Of a stretch of DNA of 12,879 bases, positions 1 through 7,474 are shown in pieces (position 1 is the stretch's first letter; each line of letters begins with the position of its first letter). The translations under genes and the position numbers were made by a program. The notes below the pieces were generated by a model. That model was not told where the DNA came from. It saw nothing but the letters and a program-made list of their open reading frames with translations, and searched no databases. This stretch comes from Cellvibrionales bacterium UBA4495 (GTDB lineage: Bacteria; Pseudomonadota; Gammaproteobacteria; Pseudomonadales; Porticoccaceae). The stretch is taken from positions 5,222 through 18,100 of the forward strand of contig DGNJ01000092.1 in assembly GCA_002388905.1 (NCBI GenBank), read 5' to 3'.

Positions 1-82
1 CGTTTCAGTAAGCGCAAAGGGTGAAGCGGGACGGGCTCCGCTTTGGGGGAAGCCCCGTATCCTCTCGATTCGGAGACGAAAA

Positions 83-547
83 ATGACGTTCGACCAATGG
101 TCCGGGGAATCGACTTTCCAGAATATGAGCGGCCTCGAGGTCCTCGGGGCCATGGTCCATGGCGATATCCCCCCACCCCCCATGGCGGCGGTGATCCCAT
201 TCCGTATTCACGCCTTTTCGGCCGGCGAGGTGGAAATCCGGGCCGCCATGGAGGAACGGTTTGGCAACCTCTTCGGCATGGCCTTTGGTGGCTGGCCCAT
301 GTCACTCCTGGATTACGCCATGGGCTTCGCCGCCGTGTCGATGCTGCCCGCCGGCGAGATCTGCCCCTCGGTGGAATGTGCAGTGAAATTCGTCCGCCCC
401 ATAAGAGCCACCAGCGGGGAGATACGCGCCACGGGCCGGGTCCAGTCCTGCGGCAGGTCAGTGATCCATGTCCAGGGAAGCCTGGAAGACGGCGCCGGCA
501 AGCTCTACAGCCTGGGCACGTCCACCTGCCTGCGCACCGCTATTTAG
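83..547 (+). CDS. PaaI-like hotdog-fold acyl-CoA thioesterase
   Basis: A 154-residue protein with the look of the PaaI/YbgC-type hotdog thioesterases, which hydrolyse acyl-CoA or aryl-CoA thioesters in the cytoplasm. After a divergent N-terminus of about 55 residues comes the typical core: N62, the small-residue turn around FGG (residues 68-70), and D77 in the long hotdog helix. Strands follow around VECAVKFVRPI (98-108), the substrate-tunnel strand of the family, and GEIRATGRV (112-120). The usual HGG motif reads FGG. The ATG at 83 is preceded by GGAGA at 72-76, which sets the start. The frame is open back to the window edge, so a longer protein cannot be fully excluded. It ends 10 bp before the convergent P450 stop, with no obvious terminator between them. 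The substrate is unknown and nothing ties it to the nitrogen operon. Confidence 0.8.
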   Translation: MTFDQWSGESTFQNMSGLEVLGAMVHGDIPPPPMAAVIPFRIHAFSAGEVEIRAAMEERFGNLFGMAFGGWPMSLLDYAMGFAAVSMLPAGEICPSVECAVKFVRPIRATSGEIRATGRVQSCGRSVIHVQGSLEDGAGKLYSLGTSTCLRTAI

Positions 548-557
548 GGCCTTGTCT

Positions 558-1778
558 CTATGCCCGCCAGACCAGAGGCACCGCCACCGGCGAAATAGTG
601 CCCTGGAGATAGGTCTCGATCACCGCCCCGGGGGCAATGCCGAACTCGGGGATATGAGCAAGGAATTCCTCCATGGCGATGCGCAGTTCCCGCCGGGCCA
701 GGTGGATGCCCAGGCACAGGTGCGGCCCCGTGGCAAAAGTGAGATGCTTGGGCTTGCGGTCCAGTATCACCTCATCCGGACGGCTGTAGGCCTCGGGATC
801 CCGGTTGGCCAGGAAAGTGGGCACCATGACCATGTCGCCGGCCCTGATGGTGGCGCCGTGGAGGGTTTTGTCCTTGATACAGAGTCGCCGGTTGAGAATG
901 GGCGAATAGGCGCGCAGCAGTTCCTCGATGGCGTCGGGGATCATGTCGGGATTTGCACGGAGCGTGGCCTGGTGGTCCGGATGCTCCGCCAGGTGACGGA
1001 ACTGCAGGCCCATGCTGGTGGACACGGTATCCAGGCCGCCGATAAAGAGGTTGAAGCAAAAACCGGTGATTTCGTCGGCCGTGAAAGGCTCGCCGTTAAC
1101 GGCAGCATCCCGGACAGCAAAGGTGAGCAGGTCGTCACGGGGGTTGACCCGCCGATCCTCGCACTCGTCCCACAGATAGGCATTGACGTTGCGGGTGGCC
1201 TGCTTGATTTTTTCCAGGTCCGGTTCGTGCAGCAGGCCATGTTCCCATTCCAGGAACTGGCCTACCTTGTCCTGGGGCAGCCCCATCAATTCGAGAAAAA
1301 CCCGGATCGGGAATTCGAAGGCGAAATCCCGCATAAAGTCGCAGCCACCGCGATCGCGCAGGGCCAGGGCGAGATCCCGGGCGTAGGCGCGAATTTTGTC
1401 CTCGAGCAGCGCCATTTTCGCGGGCGTGAACAGCGGGTTGAGAAGCCGGCGGTAATCGCCCTGGCGCGGTGGGTCGTACATGGCAGGCACCAGCTCCCAG
1501 CTTTCGCCCAGCAGTTCGGCAAAGGGCGCCAGGCCACGGTTGCTGAAATGCTCGACATCGTGAAAAAGGGCTCTGATGTCCTGGTCGCGGCGCGGTACCC
1601 AGGCCCCGCTGACACCGTTGACAACGCGCTCCGCCCAGAAAACGGGAGGCTCGCGATGGATATCGGGTACGAAGGAATAGGGGTCTTTGGCGGTCTTCTC
1701 GCCGAGAATATACGGAAAGGGCCGAACCAGTTCCGCAGGCACATGGTCGGGCAGGGGAACGCTTGTCGATGTTGGCAT
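558..1778 (-). CDS. Cytochrome P450, CYP101 (P450cam)-like class I monooxygenase
   Basis: A complete 406-residue soluble P450 that would hydroxylate a small hydrophobic molecule using a ferredoxin and ferredoxin reductase. Visible landmarks are the I-helix oxygen-activation motif GGLDT (247-251, acid-alcohol pair D250/T251), the K-helix ExxR (E286-R289), and the haem loop FATGPHLCLG with thiolate C355. Start and end resemble P450cam closely: PLPDHVP near residue 8, GGLDTV, LCLGIHLARRE and the final PLVW. At the position of P450cam Tyr96, which hydrogen-bonds camphor, this protein has Trp94 (WELVP at 94-98), so camphor is an unlikely substrate; a terpenoid or similar compound is more plausible. 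GAGAGG at 1784-1789 (complement) precedes the ATG. No ferredoxin or reductase gene lies in the window. It is transcribed divergently from the nitrogen operon. Confidence 0.95.
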   Translation of the reverse strand: MPTSTSVPLPDHVPAELVRPFPYILGEKTAKDPYSFVPDIHREPPVFWAERVVNGVSGAWVPRRDQDIRALFHDVEHFSNRGLAPFAELLGESWELVPAMYDPPRQGDYRRLLNPLFTPAKMALLEDKIRAYARDLALALRDRGGCDFMRDFAFEFPIRVFLELMGLPQDKVGQFLEWEHGLLHEPDLEKIKQATRNVNAYLWDECEDRRVNPRDDLLTFAVRDAAVNGEPFTADEITGFCFNLFIGGLDTVSTSMGLQFRHLAEHPDHQATLRANPDMIPDAIEELLRAYSPILNRRLCIKDKTLHGATIRAGDMVMVPTFLANRDPEAYSRPDEVILDRKPKHLTFATGPHLCLGIHLARRELRIAMEEFLAHIPEFGIAPGAVIETYLQGTISPVAVPLVWRA

Positions 1779-1817
1779 GGCGGCCTCTCAGTCGTGTTGT
1801 TTATCGAATCCACACAG

Positions 1818-1842
1818 GGCGCATGCTTCGATCGGGTGCGCC
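1818..1842. repeat. Inverted repeat in the P450 leader
   Basis: GGCGCA (1818-1823) and TGCGCC (1837-1842) form a perfect 6-bp dyad with a 13-nt spacer, 40-64 bp upstream of the P450 start. This is a reasonable place for a repressor operator, or for a leader hairpin of the P450 transcript. No regulator gene is nearby to support either reading. Confidence 0.3.
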
Positions 1843-1919
1843 GCTGTTATTATCACCGTTCTCAAGACACTAATGTAGCGGAACGGGAGATCCAACCCAA
1901 TGACCTCAGACCGTTAATG

Positions 1920-1937
1920 CCCCGATTCCGGTCGGGG
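1920..1937. repeat. Short hairpin beside the NtrC-type site
   Basis: CCCCGA (1920-1925) and TCGGGG (1932-1937) can form a 6-bp stem with a 6-nt loop. It ends 2 bp before the NtrC-like dyad. On the minus strand it lies upstream of the P450 gene and has no T-tract, so a terminator is unlikely. Its role is unknown. Confidence 0.3.
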
Positions 1938-1939
1938 TT

Positions 1940-1954
1940 GCACCAGCCTGGTGC
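1940..1954 (+). promoter_or_regulatory. NtrC-type enhancer site
   Basis: The sequence GCACC-AGCCT-GGTGC is a perfect 5-5-5 dyad. It matches the nitrogen regulator NtrC (GlnG) site as known from the enteric glnA enhancer, GCACC-N5-GGTGC. Its centre lies about 135 bp upstream of the start predicted from the sigma-54 promoter at 2055-2071, a usual enhancer distance. The AT-rich stretch 2010-2046 between them would suit DNA bending, for example by IHF, although I see no strong IHF match. It implies activation under nitrogen limitation. Confidence 0.75.
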
Positions 1955-2054
1955 TTGCCGGGCGTCACGCCATGATCACCCCCTTCCGCCATGGGATCGG
2001 CCCAGGGCATTGAATCCAAAGCAATAAACCATTTTTATTCAATTTGTCCTGCCT

Positions 2055-2071
2055 CTGGCACGCTCATTGCA
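2055..2071 (+). promoter_or_regulatory. Sigma-54 (RpoN) -24/-12 promoter
   Basis: CTGGCACG-CTCA-TTGCA fits the sigma-54 consensus YTGGCACG-N4-TTGCW. The invariant GG (2057-2058) and GC (2069-2070) are separated by exactly 10 bp. Transcription would begin around 2082, giving a leader of roughly 210 nt that contains the whole riboswitch. With the enhancer at 1940-1954 it forms a complete NtrC-dependent promoter for the ABC transporter operon. Confidence 0.85.
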
Positions 2072-2104
2072 ATGATCCTGTTGAAGAGATCATTGCACAA
2101 TGAT
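2068..2104. repeat. Overlapping CAATGAT dyads over the promoter and start site
   Basis: A perfect 10-bp inverted repeat (TGCAATGATC at 2068-2077, GATCATTGCA at 2088-2097, 10-bp spacer) overlaps the -12 element and the predicted start. Its second arm also forms ATCATTG-CA-CAATGAT (2089-2104). Three CAATGAT units thus alternate in orientation. A further CAATGATC lies at 2244-2251, just past the aptamer. They could be operator half-sites for an unknown repressor or RNA pairing elements of the leader. Confidence 0.6.
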
Positions 2105-2136
2105 GGCATTCACGGCAGTCACAATTTGCTGAAATA

Positions 2137-2239
2137 GATCGCTAGGGTTCCGGCTCGACACAACCGAGGTCGAGTGACTGGTCCGAGAGCGATCGACCTT
2201 CTCCACGAAGGTTACACGGAGGGATAAAAGCCCGGGAGA
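2137..2239 (+). ncRNA. Guanidine-I (ykkC) riboswitch aptamer
   Basis: All three conserved blocks of the ykkC/guanidine-I aptamer are present in order: CTAGGGTTCCG (2142-2152), ACTGGTCCGAGAG (2177-2189), and the 3' block running from ACACGG at 2214 through GGGATAAAAGCCCGGGAGA, ending at 2239. The helices are visible. GATCGC (2137-2142) pairs with GCGATC (2189-2194). CTCGAC (2154-2159) pairs with GTCGAG (2169-2174). ACCTTC (2196-2201) pairs with GAAGGT (2207-2212). This class binds free guanidinium and normally turns expression on. It lies between the sigma-54 promoter and the binding-protein start, so guanidine should induce the transporter operon. This is the strongest evidence that the carboxylase system acts on guanidine rather than urea. 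Confidence 0.95.
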
Positions 2240-2261
2240 TTGTCAATGATCTCCTGTGCTT
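2228..2261 (+). promoter_or_regulatory. Riboswitch expression platform (alternative hairpin, no U-tract)
   Basis: The 3' conserved strand of the aptamer (2228-2240) can instead pair with 2249-2261. GGAGAT (2235-2240) pairs with ATCTCC (2249-2254), extended outward to AAGC/GCTT with one mismatch and one G-U. This is the usual mutually exclusive arrangement of guanidine-I switches, but no T-run follows, so it does not look like an intrinsic terminator. CTCC at 2251-2254 could also pair with GGAG of the ribosome binding site (2280-2283), and that site sits in a small TTTCC/GGAAA hairpin (2274-2287). Translational or Rho-linked control is more likely. Confidence 0.55.
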
Positions 2262-2291
2262 CAAACCGGTAACTTTCCTGGAGGAAAAACC

Positions 2292-3278
2292 ATGAGAACC
2301 CTCGCTTCGCTCAGAAAACTCTTTGCCACCGCACTCGCCACGCTTGCCCTCAGTCTGTCCGCCACCGCAATCGCCGAACCCCTTAAAATCGGCTACAGCG
2401 ACTGGCCGGGCTGGGTGGCCTGGGAAGTGGGTATCGAAAAAGGCTGGTTCGACGAAGCCGGCGTCGATGTCCAGTTTGAATGGTTCGACTACGTGGCCTC
2501 CATGGATGCCTACGCCGCCGGCCAGCTCGATGCCGTGGCCATGACCAACGGCGATGCACTGGTGACCGGGGCCACCGGCCGCAAGAGCGCCATGATTATC
2601 GTCAACGATTACAGCGACGGCAATGACATGGTCATTGCCGCGCCCGGCATCGACTCGGTGGCGGAACTCAAGGGCAAAAAAATCGGCGTCGAGATCGGTT
2701 TTGTCAGTCATCTGCTCTTGCTTAATGCCCTGGAAAAGGCGGGCCTGAGCGAAAAAGACGTGGAACTGATCAACGTACCCACCAACGAGACGCCCCAGGT
2801 CCTGGCGTCCGGCGATGTGTCCGCCATCGTCGCCTGGCAGCCCAGCTCTGGTCAGGCTCTTCAGCAGGTGCCGGGTTCAACGGCCATCTACACCTCCGCC
2901 GACGAACCCGGCCTGATCTACGACGTTCTGGCGGTATCCCCGGAAAGCCTGGACGCGCGCGGCGATGAATGGAAGACCGTGGCCGAGGTCTGGTACCGCA
3001 TCGTCGACTACATTCGCGATCCGGAAACCCAGCCCGAAGCGTTGAAAATCATGGCTGCCCGGGTGGGCCTGGCGCCGGAGGAATACAAGCCGTTTCTGAA
3101 AGGCACCAGGATTCTCACCCTCGAAGAGGCTCAGGGTCATTTTGACAAGGGCGACGGGTTCGATTCGCTCTATGGCTCCTCGAAAATCGCCGACGATTTC
3201 AACCTGAAATACGAGGTTTACGGCGAACCCCAGGACGTGGACAGCTACATCGACCCCTCCATCACCGCCGGCCTTTGA
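2292..3278 (+). CDS. Periplasmic binding protein of guanidine/urea-carboxylase-associated ABC importer
   Basis: A 328-residue NitT/TauT-type solute-binding protein of the kind found beside urea/guanidine carboxylase genes. It has a signal peptide with basic MRTLASLRK, a hydrophobic core, and likely cleavage after AIA at residue 28. The mature fold starts with [16 protein letters not shown]. Further recognisable stretches are [15 protein letters not shown] and DYSDGNDM, shared with that subfamily, then [12 protein letters not shown] and the Trp-containing hinge IVAWQP. The ATG at 2292 follows GGAGG (2280-2284). An in-frame GTG at 2256 lies inside the riboswitch expression platform and is not used. 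It is the first gene under the guanidine-I riboswitch, so the ligand is probably guanidinium or a guanidino compound. The ligand specificity is inferred from context, not read from residues. Confidence 0.9.
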   Translation: MRTLASLRKLFATALATLALSLSATAIAEPLKIGYSDWPGWVAWEVGIEKGWFDEAGVDVQFEWFDYVASMDAYAAGQLDAVAMTNGDALVTGATGRKSAMIIVNDYSDGNDMVIAAPGIDSVAELKGKKIGVEIGFVSHLLLLNALEKAGLSEKDVELINVPTNETPQVLASGDVSAIVAWQPSSGQALQQVPGSTAIYTSADEPGLIYDVLAVSPESLDARGDEWKTVAEVWYRIVDYIRDPETQPEALKIMAARVGLAPEEYKPFLKGTRILTLEEAQGHFDKGDGFDSLYGSSKIADDFNLKYEVYGEPQDVDSYIDPSITAGL

Positions 3279-3313
3279 GCCGCGCTCCCGTCAGTTGTTG
3301 AGGAGTCGTTGCG

Positions 3314-4273
3314 ATGACGGCAGTCGCCGAACTACTGGCCCCCCGCAAGCCGCTGCCCGGCGGTTTGTCCCGGGGCCTGGTTGTCGCCTCTTTCCTGCTG
3401 CCGCTGATGATCTGGGCGGTGGTCAGTTATGTGCCTTTCGTCTGGCACCCGAAAGTGGAAGTGGTGGACCCGGGCTCGGTGTCCTATTTCCGCGAGGGTA
3501 TGCTGCTCGACAAGGAGCGCTTTAACGAGGAAGCCGCAAAAGCCAGGGAGGCGGGGACTGCCGTACCCACGGGGGAACCCGCCAACCCGGTCTACCTGCC
3601 GGCACCCCACGAGGTCCTCACGGCGTTTTACACATCCTTTACCGCCGAGCCCACCCGGCGCAGCGAGCAGTGGCTGCACGAGAGCCTCTGGCACAGTATC
3701 CAGGTGATATTCTGGGGCTTTACCCTGTCGTCGCTGGTGGGTGTCCCCCTGGGTATTCTGTGCGGGACCTACAACGTCTTCTCCCGGCTTTTCGAACCCT
3801 TTGTCGAGTTCTTCCGGTACCTGCCGGCGCCGGCCTTCGGCGCCCTGGCGGTGGCCATCCTAGGCATTTACGACGGCCCCAAGATCGCCATCATCTTTAT
3901 CGGCACTTTTTTCCAGCAGGTGCTGGTGGTGGGCAACACCACCCGCAAGCTCGATCTTTCGCTCCTGGAGGCGGCGATGACCCTGGGCGTCTCCCGGTTC
4001 AGGCTGCTCTGGAAGGTGGTGATTCCGGGCATCCTGCCGGACCTGTACCGGGATCAGCGCATCCTGCTGGGCTGGGCCTGGACCTACCTGATCGTTGCCG
4101 AACTGATCGGTACCAGTTCGGGTATCACCTGGTTTATTACCCAGCAGGCCCGCTACAAGAACTTCGATAACGTCTTCGCCGCCATCATGATGATCGGCAT
4201 CATCGGCCTGGCCACCGACATCCTGCTGGCGAAGCTCGGCAAACGCCTCTTTCCCTGGGAAAAGAAAGGTTGA
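3314..4273 (+). CDS. ABC transporter permease (BPD_transp_1, NitT/TauT type)
   Basis: A 319-residue inner-membrane subunit that would form the channel with the adjacent ATPase. The first membrane segment is at about residues 21-44. Then comes an unusually long, partly charged periplasmic stretch of about 80 residues (45-125). The core membrane segments follow from about 128 onward. The cytoplasmic EAA coupling loop is clear: [16 protein letters not shown] at 219-234 followed by VVIPG. GGAG at 3302-3305 precedes the ATG at 3314. It begins 35 bp after the binding protein and ends 7 bp before the ATPase, consistent with one operon. The permease would act as a homodimer, since no second permease gene is present. 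Confidence 0.92.
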   Translation: MTAVAELLAPRKPLPGGLSRGLVVASFLLPLMIWAVVSYVPFVWHPKVEVVDPGSVSYFREGMLLDKERFNEEAAKAREAGTAVPTGEPANPVYLPAPHEVLTAFYTSFTAEPTRRSEQWLHESLWHSIQVIFWGFTLSSLVGVPLGILCGTYNVFSRLFEPFVEFFRYLPAPAFGALAVAILGIYDGPKIAIIFIGTFFQQVLVVGNTTRKLDLSLLEAAMTLGVSRFRLLWKVVIPGILPDLYRDQRILLGWAWTYLIVAELIGTSSGITWFITQQARYKNFDNVFAAIMMIGIIGLATDILLAKLGKRLFPWEKKG

Positions 4274-4280
4274 ACCGGTT

Positions 4281-5201
4281 ATGACGACCATGGAATTACC
4301 CAGCTATCTTCAGCAATCCGCCAAGGTCCGGGCCCGCTTCGAGCGACTCAAGTCCCGGGAGGTCATCCTCGATGTGGCGGGGCTGAGCAAGACCTTCGAA
4401 TCCGCCCACGGGCAAACCACCGCCCTACGGGATATCAGCTTTCAGACCCACCGCCGGGAGTTTGTCTGCGTCATCGGCCCCTCCGGGTGCGGCAAATCGA
4501 CGCTGATACGGATCCTCGCGGGCCTGGAGTCCGCCAGCGGCGGCGATGTGCTCCTTGACGGCAAGCGGGTTGTGGGTCCGGGACCGGACAGGGGCATGGT
4601 CTTTCAGGGTTATACCCTGTTTCCCTGGCTTACCGTCAAGAAGAATGTCATGTTCGGGCTGGAAGCACAGGGCGCCGGCAAGGCCCGGTCCGAGAGCGAG
4701 GCGCTCCAGTGGATCGAACTGGTGGGCCTGGAGGCCTTCGCCAATGCCTATCCTCACCAGCTTTCCGGCGGCATGAAGCAGAGGGTGGCCATCGCCCGGG
4801 CCCTGGCCAACCAGCCCCGCATTCTCCTGATGGACGAACCCTTCGGTGCCCTGGATGCACAGACCCGGGCCAAGATGCAGTCCTATCTGCTGGAAATCTG
4901 GAAGAACATCGATATCACGGTGTTGTTTATCACCCACGACCTGGACGAGGCCATTTTCCTCGCCGACCGGATCCTGGTGCTCAGGGCCAACCCCGGCGAG
5001 GTGGAGGAACTCATTGAGGTGCCAGTACCACGGCCCCGGCACCTGGACCAGACAGTCTCGCCGGAATTCATCGCCACCAAGAAGCGCCTCGAGGCCCTGA
5101 TCCATCCCGACGAGGAAGAACTGGAACAGACCATGGCCGAGGACAAGCTGAACATGATCCGCATGACCGAGGTGGGCGACGAAGTGGAGTCGGTGGAATG
5201 A
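4281..5201 (+). CDS. ABC transporter ATP-binding protein
   Basis: A 306-residue cytoplasmic ATPase of the nitrate/taurine/sulfonate importer class. All nucleotide-binding motifs are intact: Walker A GPSGCGKS (66-73), Q-loop Q109, signature LSGGM (161-165), Walker B ILLMDE (181-186), D-loop ALD (190-192) and switch H219 (ITHD). After the core there is an acidic C-terminal tail (about 265-306, rich in Glu and Asp) that makes it some 40 residues longer than ordinary NitT/TauT ATPases. I believe such tails occur in transporters beside urea carboxylase genes, but cannot check. Its last codons overlap the creatininase-like start by four bases (ATGA, 5198-5201), so the two are probably translationally coupled. 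Confidence 0.93.
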   Translation: MTTMELPSYLQQSAKVRARFERLKSREVILDVAGLSKTFESAHGQTTALRDISFQTHRREFVCVIGPSGCGKSTLIRILAGLESASGGDVLLDGKRVVGPGPDRGMVFQGYTLFPWLTVKKNVMFGLEAQGAGKARSESEALQWIELVGLEAFANAYPHQLSGGMKQRVAIARALANQPRILLMDEPFGALDAQTRAKMQSYLLEIWKNIDITVLFITHDLDEAIFLADRILVLRANPGEVEELIEVPVPRPRHLDQTVSPEFIATKKRLEALIHPDEEELEQTMAEDKLNMIRMTEVGDEVESVE

Positions 5202-5971
5202 CACTCTGGGAACAGCTGCCGTGGCCCGGGGTGGCCGACCGGGTTGCCGCAAAGGGTGCGGCGATCCTGCCCGTGGGCGCCACCGAGCAGCACGGCCCCC
5301 ACCTGGGTTGCGGCATGGACTACGTGCTCGCCGACAGGCTCTGCCGGGCCGCGGCGGAAGCCACCGGCGTCCCCATGCTGCCGGCCCTGCCCTACGGCTG
5401 TTCCCTGGGCCACAGCCGGCGCTGGCCCGGCACCCTGGCGCTGCAACCCAAGACACTGATCGACGTGGTGACGGAAATCGGCGAGTGGGCATACCACAGC
5501 GGCGTTCGCCGCCTGTTTATCGTCAATACCCATGTCACCAATGCTGCGCCCCTGCGCTGTGCCCTGGAAATGTTGCGCGCCGGACACGACGACCTGATGG
5601 TGGCGGTGCTCGATTCCGCCACCCTGAGCGAGCGGGTGCGCGCCTTCCACTTCGCCGACGGCGAAGACTGGCACGCCAACGATGCCGAGACCTCGCTGAT
5701 GCTGGCCCGGGCGCCGGAATTGGTCGACAGGTCACGTCTCGGCGAGGCGGACGACAGGGACCGAACGGGTGACCTGGTCTTCGCCCATCCGGTCAATCGA
5801 ACCAGCCGCAACGGTGTCACCGGCTCGCCCTCCCGGGCCAGCGTGGAAAAGGGCCGGGAATGGTTCCGGTGGATGGTGGAGGACCTGAGCGCACTGGTCC
5901 ACAAGGGATTGTCGGAAAAACCGCCCCTGTCCCATTCCTGGTTCGAGCCGTTCGACGGCGCGAATCCTTGA
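5198..5971 (+). CDS. Creatininase-family metal-dependent amidohydrolase
   Basis: A 257-residue protein of the creatininase/MftE fold, whose members hydrolyse cyclic or linear amides with two divalent metals. Motif one is [12 protein letters not shown] with E30, H32 and, eleven residues on, D41, matching creatininase E34/H36/D45. Motif two, usually NGHGGN or NGHYEN, reads NTHVTN (110-115). H112 is kept, but the position of creatininase metal ligand E122 is T114. Motif three, usually HAGExET, reads HANDAETS (159-166). It has a four-base ATGA overlap with the transporter ATPase, so it belongs to the importer transcript. Creatinine is itself a cyclic guanidino compound, so ring-opening of an imported guanidino substrate is attractive. 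The altered second motif warns against calling it true creatininase. Confidence 0.88.
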   Translation: MTLWEQLPWPGVADRVAAKGAAILPVGATEQHGPHLGCGMDYVLADRLCRAAAEATGVPMLPALPYGCSLGHSRRWPGTLALQPKTLIDVVTEIGEWAYHSGVRRLFIVNTHVTNAAPLRCALEMLRAGHDDLMVAVLDSATLSERVRAFHFADGEDWHANDAETSLMLARAPELVDRSRLGEADDRDRTGDLVFAHPVNRTSRNGVTGSPSRASVEKGREWFRWMVEDLSALVHKGLSEKPPLSHSWFEPFDGANP

Positions 5972-5996
5972 GACTATCGACAACGGGAACAACACG

Positions 5997-7424
5997 ATGA
6001 ATATTGCCACCGATGCCAGCGCCATTCGTGCCGCGGCTGTCAGCGACCGCCGGCTCCAACCCGAAAGAAGCGGCAACGAAATTGAAAGCCTGCGCAAGGC
6101 ACTCAAGGAAAAAGGTGTCAAATATGCCATGGGTGCCTATGTGGACATTCACGGTATGCCCAAGGGCAAGGTGGTCCCCATCGATCACCTGGCACAGATG
6201 GCGGCGGGCTCGGAACTTTACACCGGCTATGCCGTGGACGGTCTGGGCCAGAAACCCAGCGACGATGAAATTGCCTCGATGCCGGACCTGGACCACATTA
6301 TTCAGTTACCCTGGGAACCCGGCATCGCCTGGATGCCGGCGGACAATACCTTTCGCGGCGAACCCTATCCCCTGAGCACCCGGGTTGTTCTCAAGAAACA
6401 ACTGGCCGAGGCGGCAGCCCAGGGCCTGGGCTTCAATCTTGGCATCGAGTGCGAGGTGTTCCTGCTGCGCCAGGACGAGAACGGTGCCCTGCACGTGCCC
6501 CACGCCGGCGATCGGCTTAAAAAGCCCTGCTATGACCTGCGCGGGTTCATGGACAATTTTTCCTGGCTCGACCGGGTCGCCACCACCATCGACGACCTGG
6601 GCTGGGACCTCTATTCTCTGGATCACGAGGACGCCAACGGCCAGTTCGAGTTCGATTTCCAGTATGCCGACGCACTGACCATGAGCGACCGTTTCATCTT
6701 TTTCCGCGAGATGGCCAAGCGCTATGCCCGTGACGAGGGCCTGATCGCCACCCTTATGCCCAAGCCGTTCAAAAACAGGACGGGCAACGGCGCCCATTTC
6801 AATATGTCCCTGTACGACCTTGAGAGCGGCGACAACCGCTTTGCGCGGGATCCGGCAGAGGATCGGCGGGGCCTGGGTCTCAGCGATCTGGGCTATCATT
6901 TTATCGGCGGCATCCTCAAGCACGGGCCGGCCCTGTGCGCGGTATTCGCGCCCACGGTCAACAGTTACAAACGCCTGGTGCGCCAGGGGGCCATGAGCTA
7001 CTTCAGCTGGGCCCCGGTATTCAACTCCTACGGCGCCAACAATCGCACCAACAGTGTTCGGGTGCCCCTGGGTGGCGGGCGCTGCGAATCCCGTAACGCC
7101 GACGGGGCGGTCAATCCCTACCTGGCGTCGGCGCTGGCCCTGGCCGCCGGCCTGGAAGGCATTCGCGAAAAAATCGATCCGGGTCCGCCCCAGGAAGACA
7201 ACCTCTATGAACTGAGCGAGGCCGAGCGCGCCGGGCGCGGCATCCAGTTCCTGCCCCAGAACCTGGCCGAGGCGGTGGCCGCCTTCGCCGCCGATCCGCT
7301 GGTGGAATCGGTGCTGGGCACGGAATTGCGGGACGAATTTGTCCGCTACAAATCCGAGGAGTGGAACGAGTACCACCTGGAAGTGAGCCCGTGGGAAGTG
7401 CATCGCTACAGCCACCTTTTCTGA
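5997..7424 (+). CDS. glnT: Glutamine synthetase, type III (GlnT-like)
   Basis: A 475-residue protein covering the N-terminal beta-grasp domain (about 35-125) and the catalytic domain. It would join ammonia or an amine to glutamate with ATP. Visible active-site blocks are GIECEVF (149-155, metal ligands E151/E153), HEDANGQFE (210-218), [17 protein letters not shown] (256-272, H267), NSYKRL (322-327), NRTNSVRVP (349-357), and the C-terminal [19 protein letters not shown]. It belongs to the GlnT/gamma-glutamylmethylamide-synthetase side of the superfamily rather than housekeeping GlnA. NLYEL at 402-406 sits where GlnA carries its adenylylated Tyr (NLYDL). The ATG at 5997 lies 25 bp after the previous stop with only a weak GGGA ahead of it. 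Within a guanidine operon it may capture released ammonia; gamma-glutamylation of an amine product is the alternative. Confidence 0.88.
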   Translation: MNIATDASAIRAAAVSDRRLQPERSGNEIESLRKALKEKGVKYAMGAYVDIHGMPKGKVVPIDHLAQMAAGSELYTGYAVDGLGQKPSDDEIASMPDLDHIIQLPWEPGIAWMPADNTFRGEPYPLSTRVVLKKQLAEAAAQGLGFNLGIECEVFLLRQDENGALHVPHAGDRLKKPCYDLRGFMDNFSWLDRVATTIDDLGWDLYSLDHEDANGQFEFDFQYADALTMSDRFIFFREMAKRYARDEGLIATLMPKPFKNRTGNGAHFNMSLYDLESGDNRFARDPAEDRRGLGLSDLGYHFIGGILKHGPALCAVFAPTVNSYKRLVRQGAMSYFSWAPVFNSYGANNRTNSVRVPLGGGRCESRNADGAVNPYLASALALAAGLEGIREKIDPGPPQEDNLYELSEAERAGRGIQFLPQNLAEAVAAFAADPLVESVLGTELRDEFVRYKSEEWNEYHLEVSPWEVHRYSHLF

Positions 7425-7439
7425 GCGTCATCGACAACC

Positions 7440-7461
7440 CCGTCCGGGACGGCCCGGACGG
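7440..7461 (+). repeat. Strong stem-loop after glutamine synthetase gene
   Basis: CCGTCCGGG (7440-7448) pairs perfectly with CCCGGACGG (7453-7461) across an ACGG loop, 15 bp after the stop codon. No T-run follows, so it is not a standard intrinsic terminator. It could be an mRNA stability or processing element that lowers expression of the downstream genes relative to glutamine synthetase. Confidence 0.6.
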
Positions 7462-7474
7462 CGAGACACTTGAA

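Noticed and set aside
1..24. Possible tail of an upstream gene: the frame from base 1 reads seven residues then TGA
   Set aside because: Seven residues are too few to recognise or support as a coding region.
548..557. Bidirectional terminator between the thioesterase and P450 stops
   Set aside because: Ten bases hold no stem and no T/A tracts.
468..2027. A 519-residue open frame on the plus strand across the P450 gene
   Set aside because: It is antisense to a P450 with all family motifs, has low-complexity composition, and runs through the regulatory gap. It is a GC-rich shadow frame.
2256..2291. Upstream GTG start for the binding protein
   Set aside because: It lies in the riboswitch expression platform, lacks its own ribosome binding site, and would put 12 extra residues before a normal signal peptide.
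4425..5492. A 355-residue open frame on the minus strand
   Set aside because: It lies opposite the transporter ATPase and creatininase-like genes, both with intact motifs.
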